A stretch of DNA of 29,924 nucleotides from UMGS1696 sp045643285 (GCA_045643285.1 JAZUKN010000044.1:1-29924); one strand, 5' to 3'; counted from the first letter of the stretch, positions 9,603 to 18,466 are shown. Numbers and translations: made by a program. Notes: generated from the letters alone by a model not told the origin.

Positions 9603-10046
9603 GACAAAAGGGAGAAAACACAGAGTGTGTTTTCAAAAATCGGCTTTTTCTTCAAGGCGCACGCTATTTCATCCATATACTGTAGGGCAGGGGTTTACTC
9701 CTGCCGCCAAACGGCTTGCACACACTTCACATAGGCAAAAGGAAGAAAACGACTTACGTCGTTTTCGATTTATTCTTTTTGTCCTGTTCGCTTGCGAACG
9801 GGCGGACAGGCGGACAAGCCGGTATTCGACTTCGTCGAAACCGACGCGACGCTCTTGTCAATCACCGCGCTTAGGGGGAAGGTCGCTCCGCTCTATTCAC
9901 GCCTACCGACTTCGTAAACGAAGTCGTCGAGATGCTCCGCATCTCGGTTGAACCCCTTTGTTGCAAAGTTACTGCAAAATTTTCGTTCGCTCTGTCTACT
10001 TCTTCCCTATTCACTATTCACTATTACTTCTATTTCTTCCCACAAA
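9603..10046. repeat. Gene-free cluster of short inverted repeats
   Basis: No credible gene is seen here. At least eight compact hairpins follow one another: 9614-9634 (9-bp arms), 9686-9705 (8, one G-U), 9745-9766 (9), 9786-9799 (6), 9825-9839 (6), 9907-9926 (9), 9928-9946 (8) and 9956-9968 (5). The stretch ends in a TATTCAC-type tandem (about 10006-10026). It resembles a mosaic of REP-like intergenic repeats. Function unknown. Confidence 0.7.
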
Positions 10047-10080
10047 AAAACAGACTGATTTCTCAGCCTGTTTTCTGTTT
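10047..10080 (-). terminator. Terminator of the SPFH gene
   Basis: 12-bp arms (10047-10058 / 10063-10074, one mismatch), 4-nt loop, followed on the minus strand by seven T. It lies just after the stop codon of the gene at 10082-11065. Confidence 0.8.
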
Positions 10081-10081
10081 T

Positions 10082-11065
10082 TTATATCAGTTCGTCGTCG
10101 TCTTTTGCGAAGCGTTCACAGCACGGGTCGGGTTTTTCGGCTTCCGGTGCGTGCGGTGCGGGATTCGTTTTATCACCGAGTCCCGTCGTTTCGGAGAAGA
10201 TAACGTTTTTTGTCACCGCGTTCACGGTGTCCGTCGGAACGATCAGCTTGACTGCCTGACCGTCTCCCATTTTGACGAGCGCGTCGTACTTTTTCAGCTC
10301 GATAACAGCAGCGTCCGGTTTAGCCTTGCGGATAAGCTCGATGCCCTCTGCCTCAGCCTGCTTTGCGAGAAGAATAGCTTTTGCTTCGCCTTCTGCGCGT
10401 GCGATCCTTGCGTCTCTCTCACCTTCTGCGGCGAGGATCATAGCCTGCTTGTCGCCCTCTGCACGGGTGATCGCAGCCGCCTTGTGACCTTCTGCCTGGA
10501 GAAGCGTTTCACGTCTGTCGCGTTCTGCTTTCATCTGCTTTTCCATGGAGTTCTGTATCTCAGCCGGCGGAATGATGTTCTTCAGTTCCACACGTCCGAC
10601 CTTGATTCCCCACTGGTCCGTTGCTTCGTCAAGCACTTTTGTCATCTTGCCGTTTATCGTATCACGGGACGTGAGCGTTGCGTCAAGCTCAAGCTCGCCG
10701 ACGATGTTACGGAGCGTTGTTGCCGTGAGGTTTTCGAGTGCGCTTATCGGATCGACTGCACCGTATGCGAACAGCTTTGCGTCGAAGATGCGGAAGAACA
10801 CTACGGTGTCTATCTTCATTGTTACGTTATCCTTTGTGATAACGGGCTGCGGAGGTGAGTCGAGCACCTGTTCCTTGAGGGTGATCTTCTTTGCGATCTT
10901 TTCAAAGAACGGCACTTTGAGGTGGATACCTGCGTTCCATGTTGTATGGTACTTGCCGAAGAATTCGACGACGTACTCTGTTGCCTGCGGAACGATGCAG
11001 ATGTTTTTGATAATGATAATCAGTACGAATAGTGCGATTATCCCGGGAATGATATAAGGTCCCAT
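10082..11065 (-). CDS. SPFH/Band 7 (stomatin/slipin-like) membrane protein
   Basis: 327 residues. One N-terminal membrane segment (about 5-22) precedes an SPFH domain (about 25-180), containing YVVEFFGKYHTTWNAGIHLKVPF and the family-typical WGIKVGRVELKNIIPP. An alanine/glutamate-rich coiled coil follows (about 180-245, with repeated AEGE/AEGD units), then a short acidic tail with a CC pair. Such proteins form large rings in bacterial membrane microdomains and scaffold proteases or other membrane proteins (QmcA, slipin relatives). The start has AAGGAGG about 7 nt upstream. It appears monocistronic between its own promoter and terminator; no NfeD partner lies next to it. Confidence 0.92.
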   Translation of the reverse strand: MGPYIIPGIIALFVLIIIIKNICIVPQATEYVVEFFGKYHTTWNAGIHLKVPFFEKIAKKITLKEQVLDSPPQPVITKDNVTMKIDTVVFFRIFDAKLFAYGAVDPISALENLTATTLRNIVGELELDATLTSRDTINGKMTKVLDEATDQWGIKVGRVELKNIIPPAEIQNSMEKQMKAERDRRETLLQAEGHKAAAITRAEGDKQAMILAAEGERDARIARAEGEAKAILLAKQAEAEGIELIRKAKPDAAVIELKKYDALVKMGDGQAVKLIVPTDTVNAVTKNVIFSETTGLGDKTNPAPHAPEAEKPDPCCERFAKDDDELI

Positions 11066-11096
11066 ATTGTTTTCCTCCTTGTATTATTTCATTTTT

Positions 11097-11126
11097 ATTT
11101 TACCATTTCAGTGGGGTTTCTGTCAA
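11097..11126 (-). promoter_or_regulatory. Promoter of the SPFH gene
   Basis: On the minus strand TTGACA (11126-11121) and TAAAAT (11102-11097) are spaced by 18 bp, about 32 bp upstream of the start codon. Confidence 0.75.
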
Positions 11127-11210
11127 GTGGTAAAAATGAAACAGCGTTATTTTTTTACTTACAGAAAAAGACGTACATCTATATTATATCAAAAGTTTCG
11201 CGGCATATTA

Positions 11211-11239
11211 TTGACATTATTTTCACTTTGTGATAGAGT
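11211..11239 (+). promoter_or_regulatory. Promoter of the transglutaminase-yczE-sdaA operon
   Basis: TTGACA (11211-11216), 17 bp, TAGAGT (11234-11239), about 29 bp upstream of the GTG start. It is divergent from the SPFH promoter. Confidence 0.65.
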
Positions 11240-11267
11240 ATTGTCATAAATTATAATAAGGGGAAGT

Positions 11268-12749
11268 GTGGCTCGGATGATGAAACGGACGCTCTCGTTT
11301 ACGGTGTGTTTTCTTGTTTTTGTGATGCTGTTTTCCGCGTTTTCATCTCCGGCTTATGCGTCGGAGAATACAGCGGAGCTTTTCACGCAGTGCGACGGTC
11401 TTTTGATTCCGCGAAAATTGCACCGCGCACCGAAAAAACCTGTTTTTCTGCAGAGCGACAAATCCGAAAAACAGCAGCAGAGCGACATTTCTTATCCGAT
11501 TTTTGCGACCGTTGAGGCTGCCGGAGAATATCTTCGCGGCAAGCTGACGGCGCACGAGCGATTTGCTACGGTTTATCTGAGCGTGTTGCCTGCCCCCTCG
11601 GCAGAGGACGACATTTTCGTCGCCGCGTCTTTCCATACGGGAAAACCGGACGAGGGCGACACCATTTATTGGGGCGTGTATGAGTATTACGCCGACAGAT
11701 ATACCACTGATCTTCCCAGCGGTGCCGTGTGCAGGATCGACTATGAATTCACTTATTTCACGACTGCGGAAGAAGAAGCCGAGGCGGACGCAAAGCTCGC
11801 TGAGATCATGGCGGAATTGAACCTCGACAGCCTTTCGGATGTCGGCAAAATAAAAGCGATTTACGACTATATCTGCTCGCACGTCACTTACGACCACAGG
11901 AACAATCTCATCCGTTATTCGTCATACGCGGCTATAGTTAATGGGCGCGCCGTCTGCCAGGGATATGCAGTGATGTTCTACCGCATGGCGCTTACTGCCG
12001 GTATCGACGCGCGTCTGATCGCCGGGAACGCAAACGGGAATCACGGCTGGAATATAGTTGAGCTTGACGGGCAGTATTACAACGTCGACAGCACGTGGGA
12101 CGCCGAGAGATACCCGATTTACTCATATTTCCTCACCGGAAGTCAGTCCTTTGACAAAAAGCACACACGTTGGGAGGAGTATGTTTCTGCGGACTTCATA
12201 CTTCACTACCCGACTCCGGTCATTGACTACGCCGACAGGGAAGACGGACAGACGGTGAGCGGCATGTATATTTCGTATAACCCTGCCCGTCCGTCTCTTG
12301 TGACACTGATCGGTGAGAACGGCGAAAGATATGCAGTGAACACGTTCGGGACTGACGGAAAAGATCTGGCCGAAACACGGTTTTCGTTCGACTCTGTGAA
12401 AAGCGGAGAGTACACGCTGACCGTCAAAAAGGCAGGACATCTGCCGCACATCGTCACAAAGATAACCGTAACGGACGAAGATATAATCCTACCCGAACCG
12501 CTTGTTCTTCTCGCAGGGGACGTCGACGGCAACGGGTATATAAACGCAAACGACGTTATCGAAATACGGCTGGTGTCCAACATGAACCGACGGACTTATG
12601 AGGCCGGAAATCTTTCAGCCGACGTGAACGGCGACGGACTTGTGAACGGCGTCGATGTTCAGATAATCAGATATGTAACAAACATAAATAAATCCGTCAC
12701 GGACACAACATTCTCATACGACAAAATAAAGGACGCACAAACAAAATGA
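11268..12749 (+). CDS. Secreted transglutaminase-like protein with C-terminal dockerin
   Basis: 493 residues from a GTG with AAGGGG upstream; an ATG at 11277 is an alternative start. The signal peptide has a hydrophobic core at 9-27 and a likely AYA cleavage near residue 31. The transglutaminase-like cysteine-peptidase core has the Cys-His-Asp triad C230 (RAVCQGYA), H259 (NHGWN) and D274 (VDSTWD). A carboxypeptidase-regulatory-like beta domain follows (about 335-402). A type I dockerin-like duplicate of Ca-binding loops closes the protein (DVDGNGYINAND 418-429, DVNGDGLVNGVD 452-463). Dockerins bind cohesins, so it may join a cell-surface or cellulosome-like complex; no cohesin is seen here. 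The substrate is unknown. The stop overlaps the next start (ATGA). Confidence 0.9.
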   Translation: MARMMKRTLSFTVCFLVFVMLFSAFSSPAYASENTAELFTQCDGLLIPRKLHRAPKKPVFLQSDKSEKQQQSDISYPIFATVEAAGEYLRGKLTAHERFATVYLSVLPAPSAEDDIFVAASFHTGKPDEGDTIYWGVYEYYADRYTTDLPSGAVCRIDYEFTYFTTAEEEAEADAKLAEIMAELNLDSLSDVGKIKAIYDYICSHVTYDHRNNLIRYSSYAAIVNGRAVCQGYAVMFYRMALTAGIDARLIAGNANGNHGWNIVELDGQYYNVDSTWDAERYPIYSYFLTGSQSFDKKHTRWEEYVSADFILHYPTPVIDYADREDGQTVSGMYISYNPARPSLVTLIGENGERYAVNTFGTDGKDLAETRFSFDSVKSGEYTLTVKKAGHLPHIVTKITVTDEDIILPEPLVLLAGDVDGNGYINANDVIEIRLVSNMNRRTYEAGNLSADVNGDGLVNGVDVQIIRYVTNINKSVTDTTFSYDKIKDAQTK

Positions 12750-13441
12750 AAAGTCTTTTTCCCGAAAACAATTCTCCGCGCGGAATTTTCACAAATATGG
12801 CGACGGCGTTCATCGCGCTGTTCATCAACGGATTCGGTGTTTATCTGACAATTCACGCGGATATAGGCAGTGCGCCGTGGGACGTTCTGAATCTCGGTCT
12901 TTCGAAGACGTTCGGCGTGCTGTACGGAACTGCGTCTATCGCGGTATCGCTGTTCATTCTCGTCATAGACGTTCTGCTCCGCGAGCCGATAGGGATAGCA
13001 CTGCTGATTGATGCGTTTACCGTAGGCAAGGCTGTGGATTTTTTTAACTTCATCGACATAGTACCGACTCCGAAAACGCTTGTCGGCAGTATCGTGATGA
13101 CAGTCGTCGGGCTGTTCATTCTTGGGTACACGGAGTATTTCTACATGAGCGCGGCGCTCGGCTGCGGTCCGCGTGACACACTTATCGTCGGACTGACAAA
13201 GCACGTCAAAAAGCTGTCTTACGGCGGCATGACGGTTATTGTTCACGCTTTCGTGACCACAGCCGGCTTCCTGCTCGGCGGCAAGGTCGGTATAGGTACG
13301 CTTATCTGCGCCGGACTGACGGGACCGATAATCCAGCTTGCGTTCCGCACGGTCAGATTTGACGCGACAAAGATCACCCACCAGAATCTTCTTGACACAT
13401 TAAAGATTTTCGGAGTAAAGAGAGCGAGGGCGGCAAAATGA
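12746..13441 (+). CDS. YczE/YyaS/YitT family integral membrane protein
   Basis: 231 residues with about five hydrophobic segments and the family hallmarks IGSAPWDVLNLGLS near residues 40-54 and GCGPRDTLIVGLT near residues 140-152. No biochemical role is established for this family, though some members lie near transporters or regulators. Start and stop overlap the neighbouring genes by ATGA on both sides, indicating translational coupling with the transglutaminase-like gene and the serine dehydratase gene. A role in moving a serine-related or peptide-derived compound would be a guess. Confidence 0.85.
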   Translation: MKSLFPENNSPRGIFTNMATAFIALFINGFGVYLTIHADIGSAPWDVLNLGLSKTFGVLYGTASIAVSLFILVIDVLLREPIGIALLIDAFTVGKAVDFFNFIDIVPTPKTLVGSIVMTVVGLFILGYTEYFYMSAALGCGPRDTLIVGLTKHVKKLSYGGMTVIVHAFVTTAGFLLGGKVGIGTLICAGLTGPIIQLAFRTVRFDATKITHQNLLDTLKIFGVKRARAAK

Positions 13442-14994
13442 AACAGTATTACAGCATTTTTAATGACGTGCTCGGACCTGTGATGAACGGTCCGTCAAGT
13501 TCTCATTCGGCAGGATGTGCGAGGATAGGCAGGCAGGCGCGCCTGTTGTACGGCAAAGAGATCGGGAAAGCCGAGATAATCTTCGAGAAGCGCGGCTCGT
13601 ACCCGAAAACGTACAAAGGGCAAGGCTCTGACTTCGGCTTCACGGGCGGACTGCTCGGAATGACGCCCGACGACAAGCGGCTGAGGGATGCCGTAAAGAT
13701 CGCTCGTGAAATGGGCAGAGAGATCACGTTCAGCGAAGCCGATCTCGGTTTCTGTCACCCGAACCAGGCGAAGATCGTCATATACGGAGAGAACGGCGAA
13801 AAAGAACTTGAGCTTATGACGTTCTCCGTCGGCGGCGGTATGTTTGAGATCAGCGAAATGGACGGTTTTTCCGTTAAGATTGACGGCGGAGACGAAAAAA
13901 TATTTGTCCTTGCGGATGTGGCGGCAAAAGCGAAAGTTGAAGCCGTGCTTAATGAAAATCAAGCCGCGTTTACGTCAGACGAAAAAGGCGGCGCGATTCT
14001 TTTCACCGCCATACCCGAATACGGCACGGCGACGGACTATCTTGACGCGCTCGCAGAAAAAGACGGAGTAAGATACGTCCGTCACGCGACGCCCGTTCTT
14101 CCCGTCGTGAGAAAAAAGAACGCGGAAATGCCGTTTTTCTGTGCGTCGGAAGCGCTCGAATACATGAAACGCACCGCGAGGACAATGGACGAGGCGGCAG
14201 TTGACTACGAATGTGCATTCGGGGAAATCACGCCCGATGAGATAAAAAAACAGACGGTGCACATCCGCGAGGTCATGGAAGAATCAATGACGCCGCCGGA
14301 CGGAAAAACCACGCCGATGTACGGTTTCCTGCCGTATTCAGCTGAGAAAATGCAAGAGAAAATCAAAAGCATCCGCACTGCCGACACAGGAGTTCTTGAC
14401 AAAGCGATGCTCGCGGCGGTTTCCGTAATGGAGAACAGCTGCGCGCACAATATCGTCGTAGCGTCGCCGACTGCCGGATCGAGCGGAGTCGTTCCTGCGG
14501 CTGTCGTGTGCATCGGAAGACAGCTCGGCGCGTCGGACGAAGAGATCGACAAAGCACTGCTCGCGTGCGCGCTGGTCGGTGTGTTCATCGCAAATCAGGC
14601 AACGTTCGGCGGTGAGGTCGGTGCGTGCCAGGCGGAAAACGGCTCTGCAAGCGCAATGGCGGCGGCAGGGGTTGTATCACTTCTCGGCGGAGATGCGATA
14701 GCGGCATTCCGTGCGGCATCAATGGCACTTCAGAATATGCTCGGACTGATCTGTGATCCTATCGGCGGACTGACGGAGATACCGTGTATCAGCAGAAACG
14801 TGTCCGCGCTCTCAAACGCCGTGACGTCGGCGAATATGGCATTGTGCGGCTTCGATCCTGTTATACCGCTCGACGAGACGATAATCACTATGAAAAAAGT
14901 CGGAGAACAGCTTCCTGCAGAGCTGAGATGCACCTGCGGAGGAGGATTGTGCATGACGAAAACAGGGAAGAGAATAGTAAATAATGAAAAATGA
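13438..14994 (+). CDS. sdaA: L-serine ammonia-lyase, iron-sulfur dependent, single chain
   Basis: 518 residues carrying both the beta (regulatory) and alpha (catalytic) parts in one chain. It converts L-serine to pyruvate and ammonia using a [4Fe-4S] cluster. SSSHSAG (20-26) and ASPTAGSSG (342-350) are the conserved serine-handling motifs. Likely cluster ligands are C397 (VGACQAE), C439 (LICDPIGG) and C450 (EIPC); their 42 and 11 residue spacing fits the family. It is coupled by ATGA to the upstream membrane protein. The last codons (NNEK, stop) fall inside the left end of the inverted-repeat element that follows, so that element probably supplied the present stop codon. Confidence 0.95.
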   Translation: MKQYYSIFNDVLGPVMNGPSSSHSAGCARIGRQARLLYGKEIGKAEIIFEKRGSYPKTYKGQGSDFGFTGGLLGMTPDDKRLRDAVKIAREMGREITFSEADLGFCHPNQAKIVIYGENGEKELELMTFSVGGGMFEISEMDGFSVKIDGGDEKIFVLADVAAKAKVEAVLNENQAAFTSDEKGGAILFTAIPEYGTATDYLDALAEKDGVRYVRHATPVLPVVRKKNAEMPFFCASEALEYMKRTARTMDEAAVDYECAFGEITPDEIKKQTVHIREVMEESMTPPDGKTTPMYGFLPYSAEKMQEKIKSIRTADTGVLDKAMLAAVSVMENSCAHNIVVASPTAGSSGVVPAAVVCIGRQLGASDEEIDKALLACALVGVFIANQATFGGEVGACQAENGSASAMAAAGVVSLLGGDAIAAFRAASMALQNMLGLICDPIGGLTEIPCISRNVSALSNAVTSANMALCGFDPVIPLDETIITMKKVGEQLPAELRCTCGGGLCMTKTGKRIVNNEK

Positions 14995-15441
14995 ATAATG
15001 AATAATGAAGAATGCTCTACGTTTGTAGAAATATTCCCGACCTAAGTGGGAATAGTATTCTACAGACGTAGAGCTTATGTTTGGGTTAGAGTTTTACAAA
15101 TGTAGAGTATATAAAGCGTGCTCGATGAGGTAAAATGGATATGGATTCTACAGATGTAGAGAATTTTTTAATTTTGATGATGCCGAATATACTTTACAAG
15201 TGTAGAATGTGTTTGCCTGTCTGCCAATACTATTGCTACTACAACTGTAAAACAAAATTTCCGTGTTTTACAGTACGCTACTACAAAAGTAGAATAATAT
15301 TATTCCAAAAAACTCTACAAATGTAAAATACAGCATAACTCTACAACTGTAAAATACATTTCCTTTACTCCCAATCCATTCTACAAAAGTCAAACAAAAC
15401 TCCGACCTGAACCAATTATTCATTCTTCATTATTCATTTTT
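14987..15441. mobile_element. MITE-like element with 16-bp terminal inverted repeats
   Basis: AAAAATGAATAATGAA at 14987-15002 is matched by its exact reverse complement at 15426-15441. A second 14-bp pair (15001-15014 / 15421-15434) is nested with it. The interior (about 420 bp) is AT-rich, has no credible gene and carries ten TACA/TGTA palindromes. A 25-bp-arm hairpin (15014-15038 / 15048-15074) is built from the first two. No clear target-site duplication was seen. The left end overlaps the sdaA stop codon. Confidence 0.65.
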
Positions 15442-15464
15442 TCTCTATTCTCTACTTCTGTAGA
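15016..15464. repeat. Array of eleven TCTACA-nn-TGTAGA palindromes
   Basis: 14-bp sites of the form (T/A)(C/T)TAC-4 nt-GTA(G/A)A lie at 15016, 15059, 15093, 15147, 15193, 15238, 15280, 15314, 15340, 15380 and 15451 (start positions; the 15380 site has GTCAA as its right half). Most have centre A(A/G)NT. The TACA-nn-TGTA core is the operator type bound by BlaI/MecI/CopY winged-helix repressors. No such repressor is encoded in this window. Spacing is irregular (26-71 bp), so this is not a CRISPR array. Confidence 0.85.
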
Positions 15465-15482
15465 ACAACTATCCAAAAATTT

Positions 15483-15516
15483 GCCGCCTCTCTTTGATTC
15501 GAGAAGCGGCTTTTTT
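15483..15516. terminator. Terminator between sdaA operon and the Bce permease
   Basis: 10-bp arms (15483-15492 / 15501-15510, one mismatch), 8-nt loop and six T on the plus strand. On the minus strand the stem is followed by AAATTTTT, so it may act both ways. Confidence 0.75.
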
Positions 15517-15529
15517 GAAACGGCTTTTT

Positions 15530-17581
15530 TTATTGTTTTTCGTCCGGCGCGACTATCGTGTAGTATGTGTGCGCCGTTGCTTTGTATATCACTGCGTAGA
15601 ACAGTGCGAACAGTGCGAACGCTATTCCCGTGACGATCAGCACAAGTGTGAGATTGTCGAGGTAGAACAGCTTCAGCATCTTCCAGATCATCGGGAATGC
15701 GAACGCGAGGTGTATTCCTGCCATTATGAGCGGCGCGAAGAACACGGTAAGCACCTGCGAATTGATGCTCTTTTTTATGTCTTCTTTCGTCATGCCGACC
15801 TTTCGCATTATTTCAAATCTCGCGCTGTCTTCGTAACCTTCGGAGACTTGCTTGTAATAAATGATTATCGCCGCGGCGAAGATGAACACCGCCGAGAGGA
15901 TTATTGAGACGAAGAACAGTCCGCCGTACGATAATTTGAAATCCGCTCTTTCGCTTCCTACGCATGCAACAGTGTACGAATACCCGTATATGTCGCAGAA
16001 TTCTTTCAGACAGTCGAACTCCCATATCAAGGCATGCTGTTCACCGCAAATCTTTGTCATTTTTGCGTCGCTTGTTTTGAGGTTGTAGGAGTACGAATAG
16101 CAAACGTCGAGAAGACTGTAGCCGTACTGTTCGCGCATCGCTTCGACAGGCGAAAGAACGTTGAAATCCGATATTACGACAAACAGTATCGGAGTCGATT
16201 CGTTCATCGTGCTGATGTACGGTATTTCGTTCACCGTGCCGACGACTGAGAGTCTGTTCTCACAGACGGAAAGAGTGCCGTGCTTGTAATCGAATCTTAT
16301 CGGGCGGACGAGTGCTTCGTTTTCGGCGAGAGAAAAGTCCGTTCCGTAAATCCGGTTGTAGTCGTCGTCCGTCACGAAGAACAGAGTTACCATATCGCTT
16401 ACGTTGAACGGCGTTCCGTAGTAATCGCTCTCGTCGGAGGAGACATATATCTCGTTTTTGCCGCTGTATACCGCAATTTCGGCATAGGTGAAGTCGGTCT
16501 TGTCCTCGGGTACGACTCCGTATTTGTCGAAAACGGCATCGTAACCGGTGCGCATTTCGTCGAGTGCGCCGTCTGTTACGTTTTCAGTCGCCCAGAGACG
16601 GACGGTCAGGTCAATGTCCTTCGGGAAACGTGAGCGGATCGCGTCGTCCATACCGAAATATAAGCTCGACGACGCGGAGATCATGACGAGTACCATTGTT
16701 GCGAGGATGCAGATAGACGCAAGTCCCGCGCCGTTGCGCTTCATACGGTACGCCATCGACGAAACGGAAACGAAATGCTGTTTCTTGTAGTAGTATTTCT
16801 TGTTCTTTTGGAGCAGTTTGCAGAGAGCGACGGAACCGGCGATGAATAACAGATACGTTGCGACGATGACCATTACAACGGCAACGAAGAACGTGAGGAA
16901 CGCCTGGAGCGGGCTTTGTATCGTGACTGCGATAAAATAAGCCGCCGCGAGGATAAGCACGCCGAGGACGGCAAATACCCAGTTCGCCTTCGGTACTTTT
17001 TCGCCGGAGCTTTCACTGCGGAACAATTCCATCGGGTTTGAGATAAGCACGCCGATCAGCGCACGGATGAGCAATACGGCGAAAACTGCCGCATATATGA
17101 GAAGTGTCAGAGTGATGCTTTTTACGGACAGCGTGAAGTGAAAGTCCGCCTTTTCTCCGATTATGCGGAACAGTCCGAATTCGGCGAATTTAGAGAGCGA
17201 CACGCCGAATAAAAGTCCGCCGACGAGCGAGATTCCGGCTGTGATGAGCGTTTCCCAGACGACGAGTCTGCAGATACCGCCTTTGCCCATGCCGAGAATG
17301 CTGTAAAGACCGAATTCCTTATACCGACGGCGGATAAGGAACGAGTTTGTATAAAACAGAAACAGGAGAGAGAATACCGCTATGACGTACTGCCCGAGAT
17401 TGAGAATGAATCTGAGCGAGCGTCCGCCCGACATACCGCCTATATATTCGGAGTTCGAGAGCGACGATATGATGAGGAACATCATGATCATCCCGACGGC
17501 GCTGAGCAGGTACGGGACGTACAGCTTGCGGTTGTTTTTTATGCTTGTCCACGCGAGCCGCGGAAAGAGTGAGAATTTCAT
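15530..17581 (-). CDS. bceB: BceB-type ABC transporter permease (FtsX domains)
   Basis: 683 residues. A Bce-type permease has ten membrane helices: an N-terminal FtsX-like block, a further helix group, a large extracellular domain and a C-terminal FtsX block. That order is visible: hydrophobic segments in the first 300 residues, a soluble stretch from about 310 to 540 (SSSLYFGMDDAIRSRFP onward), then three helices at the end. The extracellular domain senses peptide antibiotics such as bacitracin-like or lantibiotic compounds bound to lipid II-cycle targets, and the transporter frees the target. The start overlaps the ATPase stop by 4 bp. Peptide specificity cannot be read from sequence. Confidence 0.9.
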   Translation of the reverse strand: MKFSLFPRLAWTSIKNNRKLYVPYLLSAVGMIMMFLIISSLSNSEYIGGMSGGRSLRFILNLGQYVIAVFSLLFLFYTNSFLIRRRYKEFGLYSILGMGKGGICRLVVWETLITAGISLVGGLLFGVSLSKFAEFGLFRIIGEKADFHFTLSVKSITLTLLIYAAVFAVLLIRALIGVLISNPMELFRSESSGEKVPKANWVFAVLGVLILAAAYFIAVTIQSPLQAFLTFFVAVVMVIVATYLLFIAGSVALCKLLQKNKKYYYKKQHFVSVSSMAYRMKRNGAGLASICILATMVLVMISASSSLYFGMDDAIRSRFPKDIDLTVRLWATENVTDGALDEMRTGYDAVFDKYGVVPEDKTDFTYAEIAVYSGKNEIYVSSDESDYYGTPFNVSDMVTLFFVTDDDYNRIYGTDFSLAENEALVRPIRFDYKHGTLSVCENRLSVVGTVNEIPYISTMNESTPILFVVISDFNVLSPVEAMREQYGYSLLDVCYSYSYNLKTSDAKMTKICGEQHALIWEFDCLKEFCDIYGYSYTVACVGSERADFKLSYGGLFFVSIILSAVFIFAAAIIIYYKQVSEGYEDSARFEIMRKVGMTKEDIKKSINSQVLTVFFAPLIMAGIHLAFAFPMIWKMLKLFYLDNLTLVLIVTGIAFALFALFYAVIYKATAHTYYTIVAPDEKQ

Positions 17582-18342
17582 TTTCCGCCGTTTCCTTTCC
17601 CGAGAAGCACGAGAGTGTCGGAGATCTTTCCGTAGAACTGCGCACTGCTTTCGTCTCCTCTGTAAAGCTCGTGGAACACTTCACCGTCCTTGATGAACAG
17701 CACTCTCGAAGCTGCCGATGCGGCTTTGACGGAGTGCGTGACCATAAGTATAGTCTGACCGGTGCGGTTTATCTCGGAAAACAGCGCGAGAAGCTCGTCC
17801 GACGCACGCGAGTCAAGCGCACCGGTCGGCTCGTCTGCGAGGATGATGCTCGGCTCGGTTATCAGCGCACGCGCGACTGCGGCACGCTGTTTCTGGCCGC
17901 CCGATACTTCGTAGGGATATTTCTTGAGTAGATCGGAGATACCGAGCCGTGCGGCTATCGGTTCAAGTCGGGATTCCATTTCGGCGTGCTTTCTGCCTGC
18001 CAGAACGAGCGGAAGAAAGATGTTGTCTTCAAGGGAGAATGTGTCGAGCAGGTTGAATTCCTGGAAGACGAAGCCGAGGTTGTCGCGTCGGAATGCGGCG
18101 ACTTCGGATTCCTTTATCTTCGAGAAATCTTTTCCGTCGAGGACGACTTTTCCCTCTGTCGGTTTGTCGAGAGACGCGAGAATGTTGAGCAGTGTCGTCT
18201 TTCCGGAGCCGGATTCGCCCATTATTGCGACAAATTCGCCGGCTTCGACTGAAAAATTAACGTTTCTGAGTGCTTCGACCTTTGCGGAGCCGAAACGTGC
18301 GGTGTAAACTTTTTTCACACCGGATACTTCAAGTAATGCCAT
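17578..18342 (-). CDS. bceA: BceA-type ABC transporter ATPase
   Basis: 254 residues from the ATG at 18342, preceded by AAAGGAAA at 7-8 nt; an upstream in-frame start at 18405 would sit above the -10 box and is rejected. Walker A GESGSGKT (42-49), Q-loop Q94, signature VSGGQKQR (146-153), Walker B ILADE (167-171) and H-loop H203 are intact. It belongs to the MacB/BceA-type exporter ATPases and pairs with the permease it overlaps. Energises target protection against antimicrobial peptides and, in known systems, signals flux to the BceS-type kinase. Confidence 0.93.
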   Translation of the reverse strand: MALLEVSGVKKVYTARFGSAKVEALRNVNFSVEAGEFVAIMGESGSGKTTLLNILASLDKPTEGKVVLDGKDFSKIKESEVAAFRRDNLGFVFQEFNLLDTFSLEDNIFLPLVLAGRKHAEMESRLEPIAARLGISDLLKKYPYEVSGGQKQRAAVARALITEPSIILADEPTGALDSRASDELLALFSEINRTGQTILMVTHSVKAASAASRVLFIKDGEVFHELYRGDESSAQFYGKISDTLVLLGKGNGGK

Positions 18343-18375
18343 AGTCAGATTTCCTTTCTGTGCTTTTGCGCCTCT

Positions 18376-18449
18376 ATTATACTGCGGCGACTGGCGCGAT
18401 TCCATAGATATTTCTTACATTTCGCGCCGTTTTTCTTACGTTTCTGTCA
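18376..18449 (-). promoter_or_regulatory. bceAB promoter with BceR-type binding site
   Basis: A consensus -10 TATAAT (18381-18376) has no good -35, as expected for an activator-dependent promoter. Upstream on the minus strand, TGACAGAAACGTAA (18449-18436) matches the TnACA-N4-TGTAA motif reported for Bce-type regulators with one mismatch. It lies about 55 bp above the -10. A half-like TGTAAG follows near 18415-18420. Confidence 0.65.
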
Positions 18450-18466
18450 CATCTGCCGCAAATCAC

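Noticed and set aside
9625..9951. 108-codon open frame in the hairpin cluster
   Set aside because: The translation is arginine/serine-rich and follows the inverted repeats; no ribosome site and no domain.
15135..15326. 63-codon open frame within the palindrome element
   Set aside because: It runs through the palindromes, has no ribosome site and no recognisable content.
15016..15464. CRISPR array
   Set aside because: The repeated unit is only 14 bp, palindromic and variable, with spacers of 12-57 bp; no cas genes are present.
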